From NCBI RefSeq assembly GCF_900100965.1, contig NZ_FMUJ01000002.1, positions 183,869 to 247,868 on the forward strand: a stretch of 64,000 nucleotides of DNA. Direction: 5' to 3'. Positions 40,901-51,918 of the stretch are shown piece by piece. A program made the translations under genes and the position numbers. Position 1 is the stretch's first letter, and each line of letters opens with the position of its first letter. The notes under the pieces are model-generated. The model made no database searches and had not been told where the DNA came from. It worked only from the letters and a program-made list of their open reading frames with translations. The DNA comes from Variovorax sp. EL159. GTDB lineage: Bacteria; Pseudomonadota; Gammaproteobacteria; Burkholderiales; Burkholderiaceae_C.

Positions 40901-42040
40901 ATGACCTCGAACTCCGGATCCACTGCCTTGCGGGATGCCCGCCGTATCGTCGTCAAGGTGGGCTCCAGCCTCGTGACCAACGAGGGGCGCGGCCTGGATG
41001 AAAGCGCTATCGGCGAGTGGTGCCGGCAATTGGCGGAGTTGGTCCGTGACGGGCGCGAGGTCGTGATGGTGTCGAGCGGGGCGATTGCCGAAGGCATGAA
41101 GCGCCTGGGCTGGCGCACCCGGCCGCACGAAATCCATGAACTTCAGGCCGCGGCGGCCGTCGGGCAGATGGGCCTGGCCCAGATGTACGAGACCAAGCTG
41201 CGCGAGAACCAGATCGGCAGCGCCCAGGTGCTGCTGACCCACGCCGACCTTGCCGACCGCGAACGCTACCTCAATGCACGCTCGACGCTCGTCACGCTGC
41301 TCCGCCTGGGCGTGGTGCCTGTCATCAACGAGAACGACACGGTCGTCAACGACGAGATCAAGTTCGGCGACAACGACACGCTGGGTGCGCTCGTGGCCAA
41401 CCTCGTCGAGGCCGACGCGCTGGTCATCCTGACGGACCAGAAGGGCCTTTACACCGCCGATCCGCGCAAGGACCCGGACGCGAAGTTCGTGCACGAGGCC
41501 GCCGCCGGCGACCCGGCACTCGAAGCGATGGCGGGTGGCGCCGGCTCCAGCATCGGCCGCGGCGGCATGATCACCAAGATCCTTGCGGCCAAGCGTGCGG
41601 CCGGATCGGGCGCATCCACCGTGATTGCATGGGGGCGCGAATCCGACGCCCTGCTGCGGCTGGTCCGTGGCGAATCCATCGGGACCTTGCTGGTCGCGCA
41701 AACGGCCAAGCACCAGGCGCGCAAGCGCTGGATGGCCGATCACCTGCAGCTGCGGGGCTCGGTCGTCGTCGATGCAGGGGCGGCTGCCAAGGTACGCGCT
41801 GAAGGCAAGAGCTTGCTGCCGATCGGCATGACCGGCGTGTCGGGCGAGTTCTCTCGCGGCGACGTGATCGCGGTTCGGGATGCCGATGGCGTCGAACTGG
41901 CCCGTGGCCTGGCCAACTATTCGAGCGTGGAGGCGCGGCTGCTGTGTCGCAAGCCTTCTGCCGAGTTCGAACGGCTGCTCGGTTACGCGGCAGAGCCGGA
42001 GATGGTGCACCGGGACAACATGGTGCTGATGCCCAGCTGA
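40901..42040 (+). CDS. proB: Glutamate 5-kinase
   Basis: A 379-residue kinase for the first step of proline synthesis. The amino-acid kinase domain covers residues 1-265 ([50 protein letters not shown]), with a C-terminal PUA domain. Follows obgE by 80 bp, an order often seen in beta-proteobacteria. Convergent with the CNP1-like gene. Confidence 0.97.
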   Translation: MTSNSGSTALRDARRIVVKVGSSLVTNEGRGLDESAIGEWCRQLAELVRDGREVVMVSSGAIAEGMKRLGWRTRPHEIHELQAAAAVGQMGLAQMYETKLRENQIGSAQVLLTHADLADRERYLNARSTLVTLLRLGVVPVINENDTVVNDEIKFGDNDTLGALVANLVEADALVILTDQKGLYTADPRKDPDAKFVHEAAAGDPALEAMAGGAGSSIGRGGMITKILAAKRAAGSGASTVIAWGRESDALLRLVRGESIGTLLVAQTAKHQARKRWMADHLQLRGSVVVDAGAAAKVRAEGKSLLPIGMTGVSGEFSRGDVIAVRDADGVELARGLANYSSVEARLLCRKPSAEFERLLGYAAEPEMVHRDNMVLMPS

Positions 42041-42081
42041 TCGGCGGGCGAGGGGCCTTGCTTGCCGCCCCGCCAGTTAGA

Positions 42082-42645
42082 TCACTGCAGCTTGCGAGCG
42101 GGATCGCGAAGGTTCTGGACTATGTCTTTCACCGAAGCGCGGGGTGCATCGCCGCGGCACAGGCCCTGGATCGCGAGCTGCCGGGCGTAGCTCGAGTTCA
42201 GGTCCCTGAAACTCTTCCATTCAGGCTTCTGCGTTTCCGTCCAGGCGCCATCGGTGAAGCGCGCATAGCTCTTCATCTCGGCGGTCGAGCAGCGCACGGC
42301 CTCGTAGTAAGCCGTGAGTGCGCCACCCGTGTTGTGCGTGCTGCTTGCCACGACCACATAGCGTGCGATCCCGTCATCGGTGATCGTGATGGTGCCTGGA
42401 TCGACGCCGAACTTGAGTGTCATATAGGGTGGCATCGCGATCGGTTCGAGGCGCTTCACATCGAACTTCGGTGGAGGCGGCGCCTCGCTTTCCTTCCATT
42501 CGCCATCCGCGCTCGTGACCTTCGGCGGCAAGGGCATGCCGCCCTGGGCCCAGTCGGGGTTGTCGGTGTTGTAGCCCTTCGAGCTGCACGCGGCAACGAG
42601 CGCGCACAGGCCGACAAGGATCAGCGCGCGTTCAACGCGGCGCAT
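42082..42645 (-). CDS. CNP1-like family lipoprotein
   Basis: 187 residues. The signal peptide ends in the lipobox LVAAC-S, so the protein is predicted to be lipidated in the periplasm. The remainder matches the CNP1-like family ([13 protein letters not shown], then a beta-rich domain with ARYVVVASS). Function is unknown. ATG 42645 is chosen because it places the lipobox properly. The start overlaps the end of rppH by 14 bp, so the two are co-expressed. Confidence 0.88.
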   Translation of the reverse strand: MRRVERALILVGLCALVAACSSKGYNTDNPDWAQGGMPLPPKVTSADGEWKESEAPPPPKFDVKRLEPIAMPPYMTLKFGVDPGTITITDDGIARYVVVASSTHNTGGALTAYYEAVRCSTAEMKSYARFTDGAWTETQKPEWKSFRDLNSSYARQLAIQGLCRGDAPRASVKDIVQNLRDPARKLQ

Positions 42646-43291
42646 GGTGGGAGCCGTTGGGCGGGGGAGGGGCGTCGTTCGCGAGTTTGGCATTGGGGTC
42701 CGGGTCGAAGCTTGCACCCGGGGGCAGCTCGAAATTAGGTTCATGGCCTGGTGCGGCAGGATGGCGCTCGAACTCTCGGGCGCGCACGTTGCTGCGCAGG
42801 AAGCGATTGCGGAAATCCTGCCGTGGCAGGTAGCGAGCAAGCTCGGTCAGCGCCATCTCGTAGACGCCGCGCTTGAACTCGACGACAACGTCGAGCGGCA
42901 CCCAGTAGTCGTGCCAGCGCCAAGCGTCGAATTCGGGATGGTCGGTGGCACGCAGGTTGAGATCCCAATCGTGGCCGACGAGTTGCAGCAAATACCAGAT
43001 TTGTTTCTGGCCCTTGTAGTGGCCCCGTGCGTCACGGCGGATGAACCGATCCGGCACCTCGTAGCGCAACCAGTCGCGGGTACGGGCCACGATGCGCACA
43101 TGCTCCGGATGGAGCCCCACTTCCTCATGCAGTTCCCGGAACATGGCTTGCTCGGGACTTTCGCCACGGTCTATGCCGCCTTGCGGAAACTGCCAAGAAT
43201 GCGTGCGTATGCGTTTGCCCCAGAAAACCTGGTTTCTCTGGTTGAGCAGGATGATGCCGACGTTGGGCCTGAAGCCGTCCCGGTCGAGCAT
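42632..43291 (-). CDS. rppH: RNA pyrophosphohydrolase
   Basis: A 219-residue Nudix enzyme that removes pyrophosphate from mRNA 5' ends to start decay. N-terminus [17 protein letters not shown]; Nudix box from [10 protein letters not shown] to [12 protein letters not shown] 43291 is preferred to TTG 43297. The C-terminal 60 residues after the fold are longer than in E. coli, as usual in Burkholderiales. Divergent from proS with a 134-bp gap. Confidence 0.96.
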   Translation of the reverse strand: MLDRDGFRPNVGIILLNQRNQVFWGKRIRTHSWQFPQGGIDRGESPEQAMFRELHEEVGLHPEHVRIVARTRDWLRYEVPDRFIRRDARGHYKGQKQIWYLLQLVGHDWDLNLRATDHPEFDAWRWHDYWVPLDVVVEFKRGVYEMALTELARYLPRQDFRNRFLRSNVRAREFERHPAAPGHEPNFELPPGASFDPDPNAKLANDAPPPPNGSHHAPR

Positions 43292-43377
43292 AATCAAACC
43301 CCAATTTTTGAACTGAGTCGATTATGCATGCCGGGTTGCCCTCGGCAAGCTGCGATGCAGGCTCTCAGGGTCTCTCC

Positions 43378-43393
43378 GGGGGAGCAGTCCCCC
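43378..43393 (+). promoter_or_regulatory. Hairpin in the proS leader
   Basis: GGGGGA-GCAG-TCCCCC gives a perfect 6-bp stem with a tetraloop, 32 nt upstream of the proS start codon. It may affect translation or simply be a structured leader; no T-box features are seen. Confidence 0.3.
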
Positions 43394-43425
43394 ACTTCCA
43401 TTCCGTTTCCATCACCGCGATCCCG

Positions 43426-45171
43426 ATGAAAGCTTCCCGATTTTTTGTCCCCACCCTCAAGGAAGCGCCCGCCGATGCCGAGGTGGCAAGCCACCGGCTG
43501 ATGATGCGGGCCGGCATGATCAAGAAGCTCGGCACGGGCATCTACACGTACATGCCCATGGGTTTGCGCGTGATCCGCAAGGTCGAGGCGATCGTGCGCG
43601 AAGAGATGAACCGGGCGGGCGCCGTCGAAATGACGATGCCCGTGGTGCAGCCAGCCGAGTTCTGGCAAGAGACCGGCCGATTCGACAAGATGGGCCCCGA
43701 GCTGCTGCGCATCAAGGACCGGCATGACCGCGACTTCGTGATCCAGCCCACCAGTGAAGAGGTGGTGACCGACATCGCGCGGCAAGAAATCCGCAGCTAC
43801 AAGCAGCTGCCGAAGAATTTCTACCAGATCCAGACCAAGTTCCGCGACGAGCGCCGTCCGCGCTTCGGCCTGATGCGCGGGCGCGAATTCATCATGAAGG
43901 ACGCCTACAGCTTCGACCGCGACCTCGATGCAGCCAAGGCCAGCTACCAGGTCATGGCACAGGCCTACCGCAACATCTTCGACCGCTTCGGCCTGCGCTA
44001 CCGCGCCGTGGCGGCCGACAGTGGCGCCATCGGCGGCGACCTGAGCGAAGAGTTCCAGGTGATCGCCGCCACCGGCGAAGACGCCATCGTCTATTGCCCC
44101 GACAGCAACTACGCCGCCAACATGGAAAAGGCCGAGGCGCTGGCCCCGGCCGGTCCGCGTCCCTCACCCGCCAACGCGCTCGAGAAGACGCCGACCCCCG
44201 GCAAGAGCACCTGCGCCGATGTGGCCGAACTGCTCGGCGTGCCGCTGTCGACCACCATCAAGTCGCTGGTGCTGGCCACCGACATCGTCGATGAGGCCGG
44301 CAACCCGAAGGGCTCGCAGGTCTGGCTGCTGCTGCTGCGCGGCGACCACGACATGAACGAGATCAAGGTCAGCAAGCTCCCGGGCCTGAACCAGGGCTTC
44401 CGCTTTGCGACCCTGGCCGAAATCGAAGACCACTTCGGCTGCAAGCCCGGCTACCTGGGCCCGCTGAACCTCAAGAAGCCGGTCAAGCTCGTGGCCGACC
44501 GCGAAGCCGCCGTGCTGGCCGACTGGATCACCGGCGCCAACGAAGTCGACTTCCACATGACCGGCGTCAACTGGGGCCGCGACCTGCCCGAGCCCGACCT
44601 GGTGGCCGATATCCGCAACGTGGTCGCGGGCGACGCCTCGCCCGACGGCAAGGGCCTGCTGGCCATCGAACGCGGCATCGAAGTCGGCCACGTCTTCGTG
44701 CTCGGCACGAAGTACAGCAAGGACATGAACGCCACCTACCTCGACGAAGGCGGCAAGCCGCAGTTCCTCGAGATGGGTTGCTACGGCATCGGCATCACGC
44801 GCCTGCCCGCGGCGGCCATCGAACAGAACCACGACGAGCGCGGCATCATCTGGCCCGACGCGCTGGCCCCGTTCACCGTGGTGGTCTGCCCGATCGGCAT
44901 GGACCGCAGCCCCGAGGTCAAGGTGGCGGCCGAAGCGCTCTATGAAGAACTGCTCGCCAAGGGTGTCGATGTGCTGCTCGACGACCGCGGCGAACGCCCT
45001 GGCGCGATGTTTGCCGACTGGGAGCTCATCGGCGTGCCCCACCGCGTGGTGATCTCCGACCGTGGCCTCAAGGAAGGCCAGCTCGAATACCAGCATCGCC
45101 GCGATACCGCCGCAACCAAGGTGCCCGCGGCCGGCATCGCCGACTTCATCGCCGGCAAACTCGCCGCATGA
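43426..45171 (+). CDS. proS: Prolyl-tRNA synthetase
   Basis: A 581-residue bacterial-type class II synthetase. Motif 1 region ([15 protein letters not shown]), motif 2 ([17 protein letters not shown]), an inserted YbaK-like editing domain (about 225-400) that clears Ala-tRNA-Pro, motif 3 ([10 protein letters not shown]) and the anticodon-binding domain. ATG 43426 gives the canonical [15 protein letters not shown]; a 34-codon upstream extension overlaps the leader hairpin. The stop overlaps the next start (ATGA). Confidence 0.98.
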   Translation: MKASRFFVPTLKEAPADAEVASHRLMMRAGMIKKLGTGIYTYMPMGLRVIRKVEAIVREEMNRAGAVEMTMPVVQPAEFWQETGRFDKMGPELLRIKDRHDRDFVIQPTSEEVVTDIARQEIRSYKQLPKNFYQIQTKFRDERRPRFGLMRGREFIMKDAYSFDRDLDAAKASYQVMAQAYRNIFDRFGLRYRAVAADSGAIGGDLSEEFQVIAATGEDAIVYCPDSNYAANMEKAEALAPAGPRPSPANALEKTPTPGKSTCADVAELLGVPLSTTIKSLVLATDIVDEAGNPKGSQVWLLLLRGDHDMNEIKVSKLPGLNQGFRFATLAEIEDHFGCKPGYLGPLNLKKPVKLVADREAAVLADWITGANEVDFHMTGVNWGRDLPEPDLVADIRNVVAGDASPDGKGLLAIERGIEVGHVFVLGTKYSKDMNATYLDEGGKPQFLEMGCYGIGITRLPAAAIEQNHDERGIIWPDALAPFTVVVCPIGMDRSPEVKVAAEALYEELLAKGVDVLLDDRGERPGAMFADWELIGVPHRVVISDRGLKEGQLEYQHRRDTAATKVPAAGIADFIAGKLAA

Positions 45172-45887
45172 GCCTGCCGGGCCGTCCCGACGATCTCGCG
45201 GTGACGGCCGCGCAGGGTGATGGCATCAGCCGCCGGCGGTGCATCACCGGCGCCGCGGTTGCAGGTGCTCTCTCGCTGGTTTCGGTGCCGCGCATCGCCT
45301 TTGCCGGCGCCCAGATCGAGGAGCCGCTGATCGACTCGGTGCGTACCGCGCTCAGCTCGGCCATCCACAACAAGGCGCCACCGGTGCCGCAGTTCGCGAA
45401 CACCGAAGCCCGCCTGGCCTACCTGCGTTGGCTCGGCGAGATGAGCGAACGCCTCAAGAAGAAGATCGCCGACGCGCCCTCGCGCATCGAATTCCTGCAG
45501 ACCGCCTGGTACGAAGCCAAGCGCTCGGGGCTCGACGTGAGCCTGGTGCTGGGGCTGGTGCAGGTCGAGAGCAACTTCCGCAAGTTCGCGGTGTCGAGCG
45601 CCGGCGCGCGCGGCTACATGCAGGTCATGCCGTTCTGGACGCGCGTGATCGGCGACAGCGATCCGGGCAAGCTGTTCCACATGCAGACCAATCTGCGTTT
45701 CGGCTGCGTGATCCTGCGCCATTACCTCGACCGCGAGAACGGCGACCTGTACATGACGCTGGGTCGCTACAACGGCAGCCGGGGCAAGTCGCCGTACCCG
45801 AACGCCGTGTTCTCGAACCAGCGGCTCTGGGCCTACGACGACAAGGCGCGCGAACGCGAGCGCGACAAGGATCGTTCGGCAGCTTGA
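45168..45887 (+). CDS. Lytic transglycosylase (SLT domain)
   Basis: A 239-residue exported enzyme that cleaves peptidoglycan between MurNAc and GlcNAc. Twin-arginine-like signal [16 protein letters not shown] ending near AFA. The SLT fold starts near residue 115, with catalytic E134 in [19 protein letters not shown], then GYMQVMPFW and the GRYNGS motif. It overlaps the proS stop by four bases and is therefore co-translated with it, an arrangement common in this order. Confidence 0.93.
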   Translation: MSLPGRPDDLAVTAAQGDGISRRRCITGAAVAGALSLVSVPRIAFAGAQIEEPLIDSVRTALSSAIHNKAPPVPQFANTEARLAYLRWLGEMSERLKKKIADAPSRIEFLQTAWYEAKRSGLDVSLVLGLVQVESNFRKFAVSSAGARGYMQVMPFWTRVIGDSDPGKLFHMQTNLRFGCVILRHYLDRENGDLYMTLGRYNGSRGKSPYPNAVFSNQRLWAYDDKARERERDKDRSAA

Positions 45888-45970
45888 ATCTGAGTGTCAG
45901 GAATACCGGGGAGCCGGCTTTGCCGGGCCGTCGGTGAAGGGAAGGCGAAGCAGCGCAACCTGCGGGCGGG

Positions 45971-47254
45971 TCAAGTCCTGGTCACCATGACCTGGTCGAT
46001 GCGGTAGCTGTCCACGTCCATCACCTCGAAGGTATAGCCGCCCCAAGCCACGCTGTCCGTGCGCTTGGGCACGCGGCGCAGCATCACCATCAGGAAGCCG
46101 GCCAGCGTCTCGTACTCCTCGGCATGCGGCAGCTCGTCGATGTGGAGCGCGCGCTGCACGTCCTGGATGGGCGTGATGCCGTCGATCAGCCACGAGTTCT
46201 CGTCGCGCTTCACGATCTGCTCTTCGTCGGGTGTCGACACCAGGTCGCCCATCACCGTGCTCATCACGTCGTTGAGCGTGATCACGCCCACCACGAGGCT
46301 GTATTCGTTGACGATGATCGCGAAGTCTTCGTGCGCCTGCCGGAACTGCTCCAGCACTTCGGTGAGCGAGAGCCGGTCGGGAATCACCAGCGCCTTGTGC
46401 AGCGTCAGGCCCTGGTCGAAGGCCAGCGGCTGGCCGCTCAGCACGCGCTGGAACATGTCCTTGGCGTCCACGTAGCCCAGCACATGATCGATGTCGCCGT
46501 CGCACACCGGATAGGCCGAAAAAGGCTCTGCCACGATGCGCGCGCGCAGCACCGATTCCGGGTCGTCGTGCAGGAACCACGCGATGCTGTCGCGCGCGGT
46601 CATCACGCTGCTGACCAGCCGTGTCTCAAGCTCGAACACATTGGCGATCACCTGCTGCTCGCGCACCGCGAGCACGCCGGCCCGGGCGCCGGCCTCGGTC
46701 ATGGCCAGGATGTCGGCCGATGTGATCTTGTCGTCGCGCGCCATCGGCATGCCGAGCGCCTTGAAGAGCAGATCGGTGCAGCGCGTGAAGAACCACACCA
46801 GAGGCTTGAAGGTGGTGATAAGCAACTGCATCGGCCCGACCAGCCGCACCGCCAACTGTTCGGGGTTGCTCATGCCGAGCCGCTTGGGGAACAGGTCGGC
46901 GAACACCAGGAACACCGCGATGACGATCACGAAGGAGCAAAGAAAGGCGATGTTGGCCGAAGCCTCGACGCTCAACCACCGCTCGAAGAACATCGCGAAG
47001 TACGGGCTCAGCGAGCCTTCGCCCACGACGCCGCCAAGAATCGCCACCGCATTGAGCCCGATCTGTACCACGGTGAAGTAGTGGCCGGGCTGCTCCTGCA
47101 CGCGCAGCACTTTCTCCGCGCGCGGGTCGCCTTCGTCGGCCATCTGGCGCAGGCGCAGGCGGCGCGAGGCGGCCAGCGTGATTTCGGCGAGGGAAAAGAA
47201 CGCGCTCATCGCAATCAGCAGAACGATGATGAGCAGGCTTTGGGTAAGGGTCAT
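45971..47254 (-). CDS. CBS-domain CorB/HlyC-type membrane protein
   Basis: 427 residues. An N-terminal DUF21/CNNM transmembrane domain (1-190) with three to four helices, a CBS pair (about 215-335, ending in IVNEYSLVVGVITLNDV) and a C-terminal CorC_HlyC domain. Related proteins (CorB, CNNM) export or regulate magnesium; the old name hemolysin is misleading. Convergent with the lytic transglycosylase; 52 bp downstream of the cupin gene. Confidence 0.92.
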   Translation of the reverse strand: MTLTQSLLIIVLLIAMSAFFSLAEITLAASRRLRLRQMADEGDPRAEKVLRVQEQPGHYFTVVQIGLNAVAILGGVVGEGSLSPYFAMFFERWLSVEASANIAFLCSFVIVIAVFLVFADLFPKRLGMSNPEQLAVRLVGPMQLLITTFKPLVWFFTRCTDLLFKALGMPMARDDKITSADILAMTEAGARAGVLAVREQQVIANVFELETRLVSSVMTARDSIAWFLHDDPESVLRARIVAEPFSAYPVCDGDIDHVLGYVDAKDMFQRVLSGQPLAFDQGLTLHKALVIPDRLSLTEVLEQFRQAHEDFAIIVNEYSLVVGVITLNDVMSTVMGDLVSTPDEEQIVKRDENSWLIDGITPIQDVQRALHIDELPHAEEYETLAGFLMVMLRRVPKRTDSVAWGGYTFEVMDVDSYRIDQVMVTRT

Positions 47255-47306
47255 GGTGGCACTGTGAAGAGTGCCATGGTGCCATGACTCGGCCCCGGCA
47301 AAACGG

Positions 47307-47816
47307 TCAGACGCCGCCGTGGGGGTGGGTCGGGTCGACCCAGAGCACCGATTCGGGTTTCTCCACGGGCTCGATGTCGAGGTTCACCGCCACCGCTTCG
47401 CCGTCGCTGCGGCACAGCACGCATTCGAGCGTTTCGGTCGCGCTGGCGTTGATTTCCTGGTGCGGCACGAAGGGCGGCACGTAGATGAAGTCGCCTGGGC
47501 CGGCCTCGGCCGTGAACTCGAGCTTGTCGCCCCATCGCATGCGGGCCCGGCCGCGCACGACGTAGATCACCGATTCGAGATGCCCGTGGTGATGGGCGCC
47601 GGTCTTGGCGTCGGCATGGATGGTCACCGTGCCGGCCCAGAGCTTCTGCGCACCTACGCGGGCGAAGTTGATGGCCGCGGCCCGGTTCATGCCGGGCGTC
47701 TGTGCGGTGTTGGCGTCGAGCTGGTTGGCCGCGATCACACGCACGCCATCGTGCTTCCAGGCGGGGCCGGCTTCGCCGTCATGCGAATGGCCGTGATCTG
47801 CGTGATCGTGGCTCAT
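47307..47816 (-). CDS. Cupin-domain protein with His-rich N-terminus
   Basis: 169 residues. The metal motif GAHHHGHLESVIYVVRGRA and the second cupin motif PGDFIYVPPFVPHQE predict a single cupin barrel with a bound metal. The N-terminus MSHDHADHGHSHDG is His/Asp-rich and could bind nickel or zinc. The reaction is not predictable. It lies 16 nt downstream of grxD on the same strand. Confidence 0.88.
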   Translation of the reverse strand: MSHDHADHGHSHDGEAGPAWKHDGVRVIAANQLDANTAQTPGMNRAAAINFARVGAQKLWAGTVTIHADAKTGAHHHGHLESVIYVVRGRARMRWGDKLEFTAEAGPGDFIYVPPFVPHQEINASATETLECVLCRSDGEAVAVNLDIEPVEKPESVLWVDPTHPHGGV

Positions 47817-47832
47817 TGCGCTTGCCTTGAAA

Positions 47833-48159
47833 TCAGGCGGGGTTGCCGTTGAGCACCTGCTGCAGCTCGCCCGACTCGTACATCTCCATCATGATGTCCG
47901 AGCCGCCGACGAATTCGCCCTTCACGTAGAGCTGCGGGATCGTGGGCCAGTTGCTGTATTCCTTGATGCCCTGGCGGATGCCGTCGTCTTCGAGCACGTT
48001 GACGGTCTTGAGCGTCCTGGTGTCGACGCCGACCGCCTTGAGGATCTGGATGGCGCGGCCCGAGAAGCCGCACATCGGAAAGCTGGCATTGCCCTTCATG
48101 AAGAGCACGAGGTCGTTGGTTTTGACGAGATCGTCGATGCGTTGTTGGGCGTCGGACAT
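47833..48159 (-). CDS. grxD: Monothiol glutaredoxin Grx4 family
   Basis: A 108-residue monothiol glutaredoxin with the CGFS active site at C30 (FPMCGFSGRA) and glutathione-binding TVNVLEDDGIRQGIKEYSNW. It carries [2Fe-2S] clusters with glutathione and works in iron-sulfur delivery. AGGAG 6 nt upstream. It is the second gene after prmC in prfA-prmC-grxD, an order common in beta-proteobacteria. Confidence 0.96.
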   Translation of the reverse strand: MSDAQQRIDDLVKTNDLVLFMKGNASFPMCGFSGRAIQILKAVGVDTRTLKTVNVLEDDGIRQGIKEYSNWPTIPQLYVKGEFVGGSDIMMEMYESGELQQVLNGNPA

Positions 48160-48188
48160 GGGGACTCCTGAAAAGTGGGCTGGGGGGA

Positions 48189-49037
48189 TTATTTCACCGT
48201 GCGCCAGATTCCGCCGGAGCAGCGCTGGATGCCGGCCAGGTCTTCCCGGCTTTGGACTTCGGTGAAACCGCGTTCGGCGAGCAACTGGTGCACGGCCACG
48301 GCCTGGTCATGGCCGTGCTCGAGCAGCAGCCAGCCGCCTGGCGCGAGGTGATCGGGGGCCGTGCGGACGATCTGGCGGATGTCGTCGAGCCCGTCGGCGC
48401 CGGCAACCAGCGCCGAAGAGGGCTCGTGGCGCAGCGCGGGCAGATGCGGGTCATTTGCGGCGATGTACGGCGGATTGCTGGCGATGACCGTGTAGCCGCT
48501 CGCGGCGCCATCGAGCCAGTGGGCCTGGGCAAAGCGTACCGGCAGGCCCAGGCGCCGTGCATTGGCCTCGGCAACCGCGAGCGCATCGGCGCTGGCATCG
48601 ACCGCATCGACCTGCGCATCGGGGCGAGCGTGTTGTAGAGCCAGCGCGATCGCGCCGCTGCCCGTGCCAAGGTCGAGCGCGCGCGGGGCTGCATGGCCTT
48701 CCAGGCACTGCAGGGCCCATTCGACCAGCGTCTCGGTGTCCGGCCGCGGCACCAGCACGCGTGCGTCCACCTGCAGGTTGAGGCCATGAAACTCCTTCTC
48801 GCCCAGCAGGTAGGCGACCGGTTCGCCAGCCAGCCGGCGCGACAGCTGCGCCGAGAGGGCGGGCCACGCCGCCTCGGGGAGCGCATCGGTGTCATGGGCC
48901 AGCAGCCAGGCCCGGTCGTGCGGCGCGCGGCCGAGCGCATGCAGCAGCAGCAACTGCGCATCGAGCCGGTCGATGCCCAGCGCGACCGCCGCGCCCAGCG
49001 CCTGCGCCACGGTAGACGGCGTGGTGGTGGCCGTCAT
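48189..49037 (-). CDS. prmC: Release factor glutamine methyltransferase
   Basis: A 282-residue SAM-dependent enzyme that methylates the Gln of the GGQ motif in release factors. SAM loop DLGTGSGAIALAL and catalytic SNPPYIA are visible. The start at 49037 overlaps the prfA stop by one base, so enzyme and substrate are co-translated. A longer frame upstream is prfA in another phase. Confidence 0.96.
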   Translation of the reverse strand: MTATTTPSTVAQALGAAVALGIDRLDAQLLLLHALGRAPHDRAWLLAHDTDALPEAAWPALSAQLSRRLAGEPVAYLLGEKEFHGLNLQVDARVLVPRPDTETLVEWALQCLEGHAAPRALDLGTGSGAIALALQHARPDAQVDAVDASADALAVAEANARRLGLPVRFAQAHWLDGAASGYTVIASNPPYIAANDPHLPALRHEPSSALVAGADGLDDIRQIVRTAPDHLAPGGWLLLEHGHDQAVAVHQLLAERGFTEVQSREDLAGIQRCSGGIWRTVK

Positions 49038-50125
49038 CACGCCGGCAAGCTCGATTCCAGCTCGGCCAGCTGCTCGGCCTCGCGCGCGGCGCGCAGGGCG
49101 TCGAGCACGTCGCCGAGATCGCCTTCCATGATGGCAAGCAGCTTGTAGAGCGTGAGGTTGATCCGGTGGTCGGTGAGCCGGCCCTGCGGAAAGTTGTAGG
49201 TGCGGATGCGGTCCGAGCGGTCGCCGCTGCCGATGAGGCCCTTGCGCATTGCCGCGTCCTTGGCGGCGCGCTCGCTGCGGTCTTTCTCCTGGATGCGCGC
49301 CGACAGCACCTGCAGCGCCTTGGCCTTGTTGCGGTGCTGGCTGCGGTCGTCCTGGCACTCGGCCACGATGCCGGTCGGGATGTGCGTGATGCGCACGGCC
49401 GAGTCGGTCTTGTTGATGTGCTGGCCGCCGGCGCCGCTCGCGCGGTAGGTGTCGATGCGCAGGTCGGCCGGGTTGATCTGCACCGCCACGGCTTCGTCGG
49501 GCTCGGCCAGCACGGCGACCGTGCAGGCGCTGGTGTGGATGCGGCCCTGCGTCTCGGTGGCCGGCACGCGCTGCACGCGGTGGCCGCCCGATTCGAAGCG
49601 CAGATGGCCGAACACCTCGTCGCCAACGACGCGGATCACCACTTCCTTGTAGCCGCCGAGCTCGCTTTCGCTTTCGCTCACGACCTCGCAGCGCCAGCCG
49701 GCGCGCTCGCAGTAGCGCGTGTACATGCGCAGCAGGTCGCCCGCGAACAGGGCGGATTCGTCGCCGCCCGTGCCGGCGCGGATTTCGAGAAAGGCGTTGC
49801 GCGTGTCGTCGGGGTCCTTGGGCAGCAGCAGGCGCTGCAGCTCTTCTTCGAGCTGCACCAGCTCGGCTTCGGCACCGGCGATTTCTTCGCGCGCCATCTC
49901 GGCCATGTCGGGGTCGTCGAGCATTTCCTTCGCACCGGCGATGTCGGCCTCGCGCTGCCTGTAGCGCTCATAGCGGCCGGCGATCTGCGTGACCTCGGCG
50001 TGCTCGCGCGAGATGGTGCGGTACTGCGCCATGTCGCTCATGATGTCTTCGCGCGAAAGCAGGAAGTCGAGTTCACCCAGACGCTGGGCGTAGCGTTCGA
50101 GTTGGTGGCGCAGAAAGGATTTCAC
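49037..50125 (-). CDS. prfA: Peptide chain release factor 1
   Basis: A 362-residue RF1 recognising UAA and UAG. The GGQ motif is in [16 protein letters not shown] (about residue 237); the helical N-domain and the [14 protein letters not shown] region are conserved. It starts with GTG at 50123-50125, giving [12 protein letters not shown]; no suitable ATG is near. A 122-bp gap to hemA holds no gene. Confidence 0.96.
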   Translation of the reverse strand: MKSFLRHQLERYAQRLGELDFLLSREDIMSDMAQYRTISREHAEVTQIAGRYERYRQREADIAGAKEMLDDPDMAEMAREEIAGAEAELVQLEEELQRLLLPKDPDDTRNAFLEIRAGTGGDESALFAGDLLRMYTRYCERAGWRCEVVSESESELGGYKEVVIRVVGDEVFGHLRFESGGHRVQRVPATETQGRIHTSACTVAVLAEPDEAVAVQINPADLRIDTYRASGAGGQHINKTDSAVRITHIPTGIVAECQDDRSQHRNKAKALQVLSARIQEKDRSERAAKDAAMRKGLIGSGDRSDRIRTYNFPQGRLTDHRINLTLYKLLAIMEGDLGDVLDALRAAREAEQLAELESSLPA

Positions 50126-50247
50126 AGCGAAAGGGGCTCGAAAAAATGGGGAAAGAGTGCCGCGAGGGTGCGACGAAGGCAGGGCGCATGAAGGCCGCGG
50201 CGCACGGCGCACGGCACAGGGCCAGGCCGGGCTGCTGACGAGCGTCG

Positions 50248-51519
50248 CTAACGCTCTTTGCGCAGGAACAGGCGCGAGATGGTCTGTGCCGTCTGCTCGC
50301 GCGAGGTGGCGTCGCCCGAATGCAGCTCGGCCATGGCGCCGTGCATCATCTTCTGCGTGAGCCCGCGCGACATGGCTTCGAGCACCGCCTCGATCGATTC
50401 GCCCTTGGCGAGCAGCTTGCGCGCGCGCGCCATTTCGGCGGCGCGCCATTCATCGGCCTGCGCATTGAGCTGCTGGATCAGCGGCACCGTGCCGCGTTGG
50501 CCCAGCCAATGCATGAAGCTCTGCACGCCGGCATCGATGATGACTTCGGCCTGCGCCACGGCGGCCTGCCGGTTGGCCTGGCCCTGCTGCACCACTTGCG
50601 CGAGGTCGTCGACGGTGTAGAGGTAGACGTCTTCCAGCGCCTTCACTTCGGGTTCGATGTCGCGCGGCACGGCCAGGTCGACCATGAACATCGGGCGATG
50701 CTTGCGCGCCTTGAGCGCGCGCTCGACGGCACCCAGGCCGATGATCGGCAGCGTGCTTGCGGTGCAGCTCACGACGATGTCGAATTCGGCGAGCCGCGCC
50801 GGCAGGTCGGCCAGGCGCATCGCCTCGCCGCCGAAGCGCGAGGCCAGCTTCTCGCCGCGTTCGAGCGTGCGATTGGCAATGGCGATGGACTTCGGGTCTT
50901 TGGCGGCAAAGTGCGTCGCGGCCAGGTCGATCATTTCGCCTGCGCCGACGAACAGCACGCGCGTCTTGTGCAAGTCTTCGAAGAGTTGGCCGGCCAAACG
51001 GACCGCCGCGGCGGCCATGCTGATCGAGTGCGCGCCGATCTCGGTGGCGGTACGGACTTCTTTGGCAACCGCGAACGAACGCTGGAACAACTGGTTGAGC
51101 GTGGTGCCCAGCGCGCCGGCGGTTTCGGCCGCGCGCACCGCGTCTTTCATCTGGCCGAGGATCTGGGCTTCGCCGAGCACCATCGAGTCGAGCCCGCTGG
51201 CCACGCGGAAGGCATGGCGGGCGGCTTCGTCGTCGTGCAGCGTGTAGGCATGCGAGCGCAGCAGGGCAGGGGCCACGCCGCCGCTCTGGGCCAGCCAGCC
51301 GAAGGTGTGGTCGAGCGCGATGTGCTCGGAGGCGCAGTAGATCTCGGTGCGGTTGCAGGTGGAGATGATCGCGGCCTCGACCTGGGGGTGGCGGCCGGTG
51401 GCGAAGGAACTGCGCAGGCTCTGCAGCGTGGGGGCGATCTGATCAAGCGCGAACGCAAAACGACCGCGCAGATCGAGCGGCGCGGTCGTGTGGTTCAAGC
51501 CAAGGGCCCAGACTGACAT
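50248..51519 (-). CDS. hemA: Glutamyl-tRNA reductase
   Basis: A 423-residue enzyme of the C5 route to 5-aminolevulinate, the first step of haem synthesis. Catalytic Cys is C55 in [24 protein letters not shown] and [10 protein letters not shown] are diagnostic; the NADPH domain starts near FVGAGEM. ATG 51519 is preferred over an upstream ATG that would run through the promoter. Downstream prfA-prmC form the usual hemA-prfA-prmC cluster. Confidence 0.97.
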   Translation of the reverse strand: MSVWALGLNHTTAPLDLRGRFAFALDQIAPTLQSLRSSFATGRHPQVEAAIISTCNRTEIYCASEHIALDHTFGWLAQSGGVAPALLRSHAYTLHDDEAARHAFRVASGLDSMVLGEAQILGQMKDAVRAAETAGALGTTLNQLFQRSFAVAKEVRTATEIGAHSISMAAAAVRLAGQLFEDLHKTRVLFVGAGEMIDLAATHFAAKDPKSIAIANRTLERGEKLASRFGGEAMRLADLPARLAEFDIVVSCTASTLPIIGLGAVERALKARKHRPMFMVDLAVPRDIEPEVKALEDVYLYTVDDLAQVVQQGQANRQAAVAQAEVIIDAGVQSFMHWLGQRGTVPLIQQLNAQADEWRAAEMARARKLLAKGESIEAVLEAMSRGLTQKMMHGAMAELHSGDATSREQTAQTISRLFLRKER

Positions 51520-51526
51520 GGCCGTG

Positions 51527-51532
51527 ATTATA
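51527..51532 (-). promoter_or_regulatory. Probable -10 box of hemA
   Basis: TATAAT on the reverse strand, ending 7 nt before the ATG of hemA. A transcript starting at the normal distance would have almost no leader. No clear -35 hexamer. Confidence 0.4.
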
Positions 51533-51632
51533 AAATCAGCAGCCGCTCCAGGGTTGCCGGGGGACAAATGGCATTCCCTATGACAGCCATAACTTTCGCA
51601 GCATGACCTGACGCCCGCGTGCGGCCCACCCG

Positions 51633-51911
51633 ATGGACCTGCTGGACCTCCTCAACCACCTCCTCAATTTCGTCGCGCCCGCGGCCTTCATCGCCCTTGT
51701 GCTGGCCTTCGCCGGCCGGTATCTGGGCGGGCGGCGCGCCGGCGTTCCGCGCTGGTGGGTGCAGTGGGCGCTGACCTTCGCGGCCGGCGTGGGGGTGTCG
51801 CTGATCGGTCTGGTCGTGTTCGGCCGCGACGGGATGATGGCGACCTATGCGGCGCTGGTGGTGGTCTGCGGCACCGTCCAATGGCTGGCGATGCGCGGCT
51901 GGCGCCGCTGA
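51633..51911 (+). CDS. Small inner-membrane protein of unknown function
   Basis: 92 residues with three predicted membrane helices ([53 protein letters not shown]) and Arg-rich loops. No domain recognised. It is divergent from hemA and its stop lies 7 nt from the convergent GNAT gene. No strong ribosome site is visible, but frame quality and hydrophobic pattern support a real gene. Confidence 0.7.
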   Translation: MDLLDLLNHLLNFVAPAAFIALVLAFAGRYLGGRRAGVPRWWVQWALTFAAGVGVSLIGLVVFGRDGMMATYAALVVVCGTVQWLAMRGWRR

Positions 51912-51918
51912 AACCCGG

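Noticed and set aside
45905-45945. CCGGC-TTT-GCCGG hairpin between the lytic transglycosylase and CBS-protein genes
   Set aside because: A short stem with no T-run in GC-rich DNA; too weak to list as a terminator.
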